This document shows, piece after piece, positions 62,163-64,000 of a DNA stretch of 64,000 nucleotides (its first letter is position 1; each line of letters starts with the position of its first letter). Under the pieces are notes generated by a model. That model had not been told where the DNA came from, did no database searches, and worked only from the letters and a program-made list of their open reading frames with translations. The translations under genes and the position numbers were made by a program. The stretch covers positions 7,998,001-8,062,000 of the forward strand of contig JAJEKV010000064.1 of NCBI GenBank assembly GCA_021234155.1, in the 5' to 3' direction. This stretch comes from Isoetes taiwanensis. Lineage: Eukaryota > Streptophyta > Lycopodiopsida > Isoetales > Isoetaceae.

Positions 62163-64000
62163 GAGGCCTGGAAAACCACTACTGGTAGCAAACATTACTA
62201 TAATAGAAGACAGGTCATTATATAATCGAGAACCACTACAGGTCGTTATATTTCAAAGATGATAATACTCTTCCATAGAAGTTGCATACACAGGAGAAAT
62301 AAAACTTTCACTCTTTCTGAAGACATTTAGTAACAAACTAAAAAGCCTAGTGCAGTACTGCATAACGTTTTAGTTTGAAGACCCTATATTCAAATGCAAA
62401 TGGTAGGAGGCTATATTTTCCATTGCATTCAAAAGACATTAGAAATTGAAAAACAAATTCCAAACCAATTTAAATGGTTTTAGCACATGTCTTTGTCTTA
62501 GTGTAACATGCATCCTTTAGCTTTGGGTTGCCCAGCCATTGGCGATAATAAGATGAACTTATTCTGCATTTAGAGAATAAAAAATAGGCAGTGCGTTAAA
62601 ATTCGCAATCACGTTGTCTGCAATCTTTCCAGACATTAAAAAATGTAGAGAATACTTATCTGAATAATTGGAATCACGTTTTGACATGATCCAAGAAGAA
62701 AACCTTGTACCATCCTATTTGAACAAAAATTCAAGGAGGTGGAGTTCTGGTTACCTGCATCCAACCATGTCAAAATTAGCTTCAAAAAGGTAATTAGACA
62801 AGGGACGTCAGGTAAGCTATAGAACACCACAGTTTGTCACCCTTCACCCTGCTCTGTTCCAAGTTTAGAGCCAGATATAAATTGATCCATTTCAAACTGG
62901 TATTTAACAATAAACTAAGAAACTTGCTGCCCATTGTCAAAGACAAATGGACATGGTTAAGCATATGGAGCATCAACGGCTTTAAAATGAATCAAGGCAA
63001 TCTATAATGTAAAATAGTTACAGACACGAATCTGCAGCAATCACAAAATTAACAAAACCAACTTTTGTAAATCCAAAAATATGCAACCACTTGCTGGTCT
63101 CACATATTTACTGATCAAAGTCCAGCACTTGGAATAAAATATAGACAACATCATAAATGAGATATCTACAGACCTCCTTTGGTCTGCAAATTAATGGTAT
63201 ATGATGTTAATGTCCTCCTTGCTTGTCAAATGAATGCGTAGCACTCCATACATCAGCTTGCTCAGCATCATTTCGAAATGATTGATAACAAATGTAATAT
63301 GGTGCAAAAGATCAGCAAAATAAGCAACTGAGCTTACTAAGTGCCACATTGAAAGAGAGCTTTGAAGCCATGGACAGTATTTTGGCAAGATAGAGAGGTG
63401 AAGAAAGCAAACTGCCTGGCCATTGTGCCATATCTGGATATAGTGTTGCAGGAATGGCCTACGTGAACTTGATCCTTTTGCTGCACAGCCGGATATTGCT
63501 ACCCCATTTTTGCTCAAAAATCTGAAAGCTTTGAAAGGTAAAAGGGATGGAGCAGAAGACTTGCGAAAACAGGCAAAGCCATAGCAAACAAATGCGGCGC
63601 ACTTGGATCACGAAAAATATGGTATGCAAATATTAGGGCTTGTCAATATAACATGGTGATATCGCAGCCCATTATCAGCCATACCTTTGCCTCTGTGTCT
63701 AGCAGCATCGTGGCATGCTACCTTACAAAAACAGATTTATTGAAGTTCAAGGGATCCCACATAAAGAGATTGACATGCAAGACATAATAAGGACAAGTGG
63801 CGACCATGCATGCTAATAAGAAATATGTGAAAGAGAACAAAAGTTTCTTTTAAGTGGATACCCAATGAGGAAAAAGGCACACGAAATGGGTGCCACATGA
63901 TGCACCACAAATGTAATTTTAGTGGGCCCATGTTACAACATCTCCAACAACAATAAAAACTTGGAAGTACATCAAACATCATATGCTTACAAATCGGGAT

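Larger units (their letters stand above)
52105..64000. repeat. 3-kb satellite array, copy B (3 full monomers plus a partial)
   Basis: Monomer starts: 52105, 55091, 58107 and 61117, with lengths 2986, 3016 and 3010. The fourth runs off the window after 2884 bp. Minisatellite tracts are at about 52190-52505, 55185-55500, 58190-58510 and 61200-61515. LTR-like heads are at about 52805, 55800, 58810 and 61818. The array continues past the point where array A ends in the retrotransposon. Confidence 0.95.
61117..64000. repeat. Reference satellite monomer (cleanest copy)
   Basis: This monomer preserves CAG and CTG at nearly all sites where other monomers show CGG, CGA, CCG or indels, for example TCAGCTTGCTCAGCATC near 63254 and GGTCTGCAAATT near 63181. 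It is the best available approximation to the true monomer. It contains no credible gene. Confidence 0.85.

Overview
This is plant nuclear DNA: intron-containing genes, a receptor-like kinase of the WAK/LRK10L type, a plant-style LINE, Ty3/gypsy LTR retrotransposons and a long satellite array. It is repeat-dominated. Only one gene can be reconstructed completely, a receptor-like kinase at 47775-49468 on the minus strand. I cannot name the species. The window carries no bacterial-type features (operons, CRISPR, phage).

Layout. (1) 1-9390 and 42706-52104 are two copies, A and B, of one segment in the same order and orientation. Each holds the 5' end of a truncated LINE, an orphan ammonium-transporter exon, exons of an unidentified gene, the receptor kinase (broken in A, intact in B), an intergenic region with small tandem and inverted repeats, a plus-strand gene fragment, and an LTR fragment. 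(2) Each copy runs directly into an array of ~3.0 kb satellite monomers: 9391-19081 in A and 52105 to the window end in B. Order and spacing fit a tandem duplication with a period near 42.7 kb, of which the window shows one period and half of the next. (3) In A the array stops inside its fourth monomer at a minus-strand Ty3/gypsy chromovirus (19082-29867) with two ~1.65 kb LTRs, a PBS, a PPT and integrase with a chromodomain. A remnant of a second copy follows to 30190. (4) 30190-41141 is single-copy here. It holds an ABCB-transporter exon fragment, several exons of an unidentified minus-strand gene, a run of 13 Ns, a 250-bp tandem duplication and a poly(A)-flanked retroposon. (5) 41142-43255 is a 5'-truncated LINE whose far end starts copy B.

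The main cross-cutting observation concerns the differences between repeat copies. They cluster at CAG/CTG (and CCG) trinucleotides, where the same site reads CAG, CGG, CGA, CCG or a short indel in different copies, while the sequence between such sites is nearly unchanged. These are CHG sites, symmetrically methylated in plant repeats. The pattern looks like base-calling error at methylated cytosines rather than evolution. Many apparent frameshifts and stops in the transposons and gene fragments may therefore be artefacts, so open frames should be judged cautiously. By contrast, the differences between the two kinase copies include lost splice donors and scattered substitutions away from CHG sites, and look real.

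I found no convincing new biological system. The most unusual items are the CHG-linked variation, a 12-bp minisatellite nested in the 3-kb satellite with all frames largely open, a satellite whose monomers each carry the head of an LTR, and a divergence island over the kinase ectodomain.
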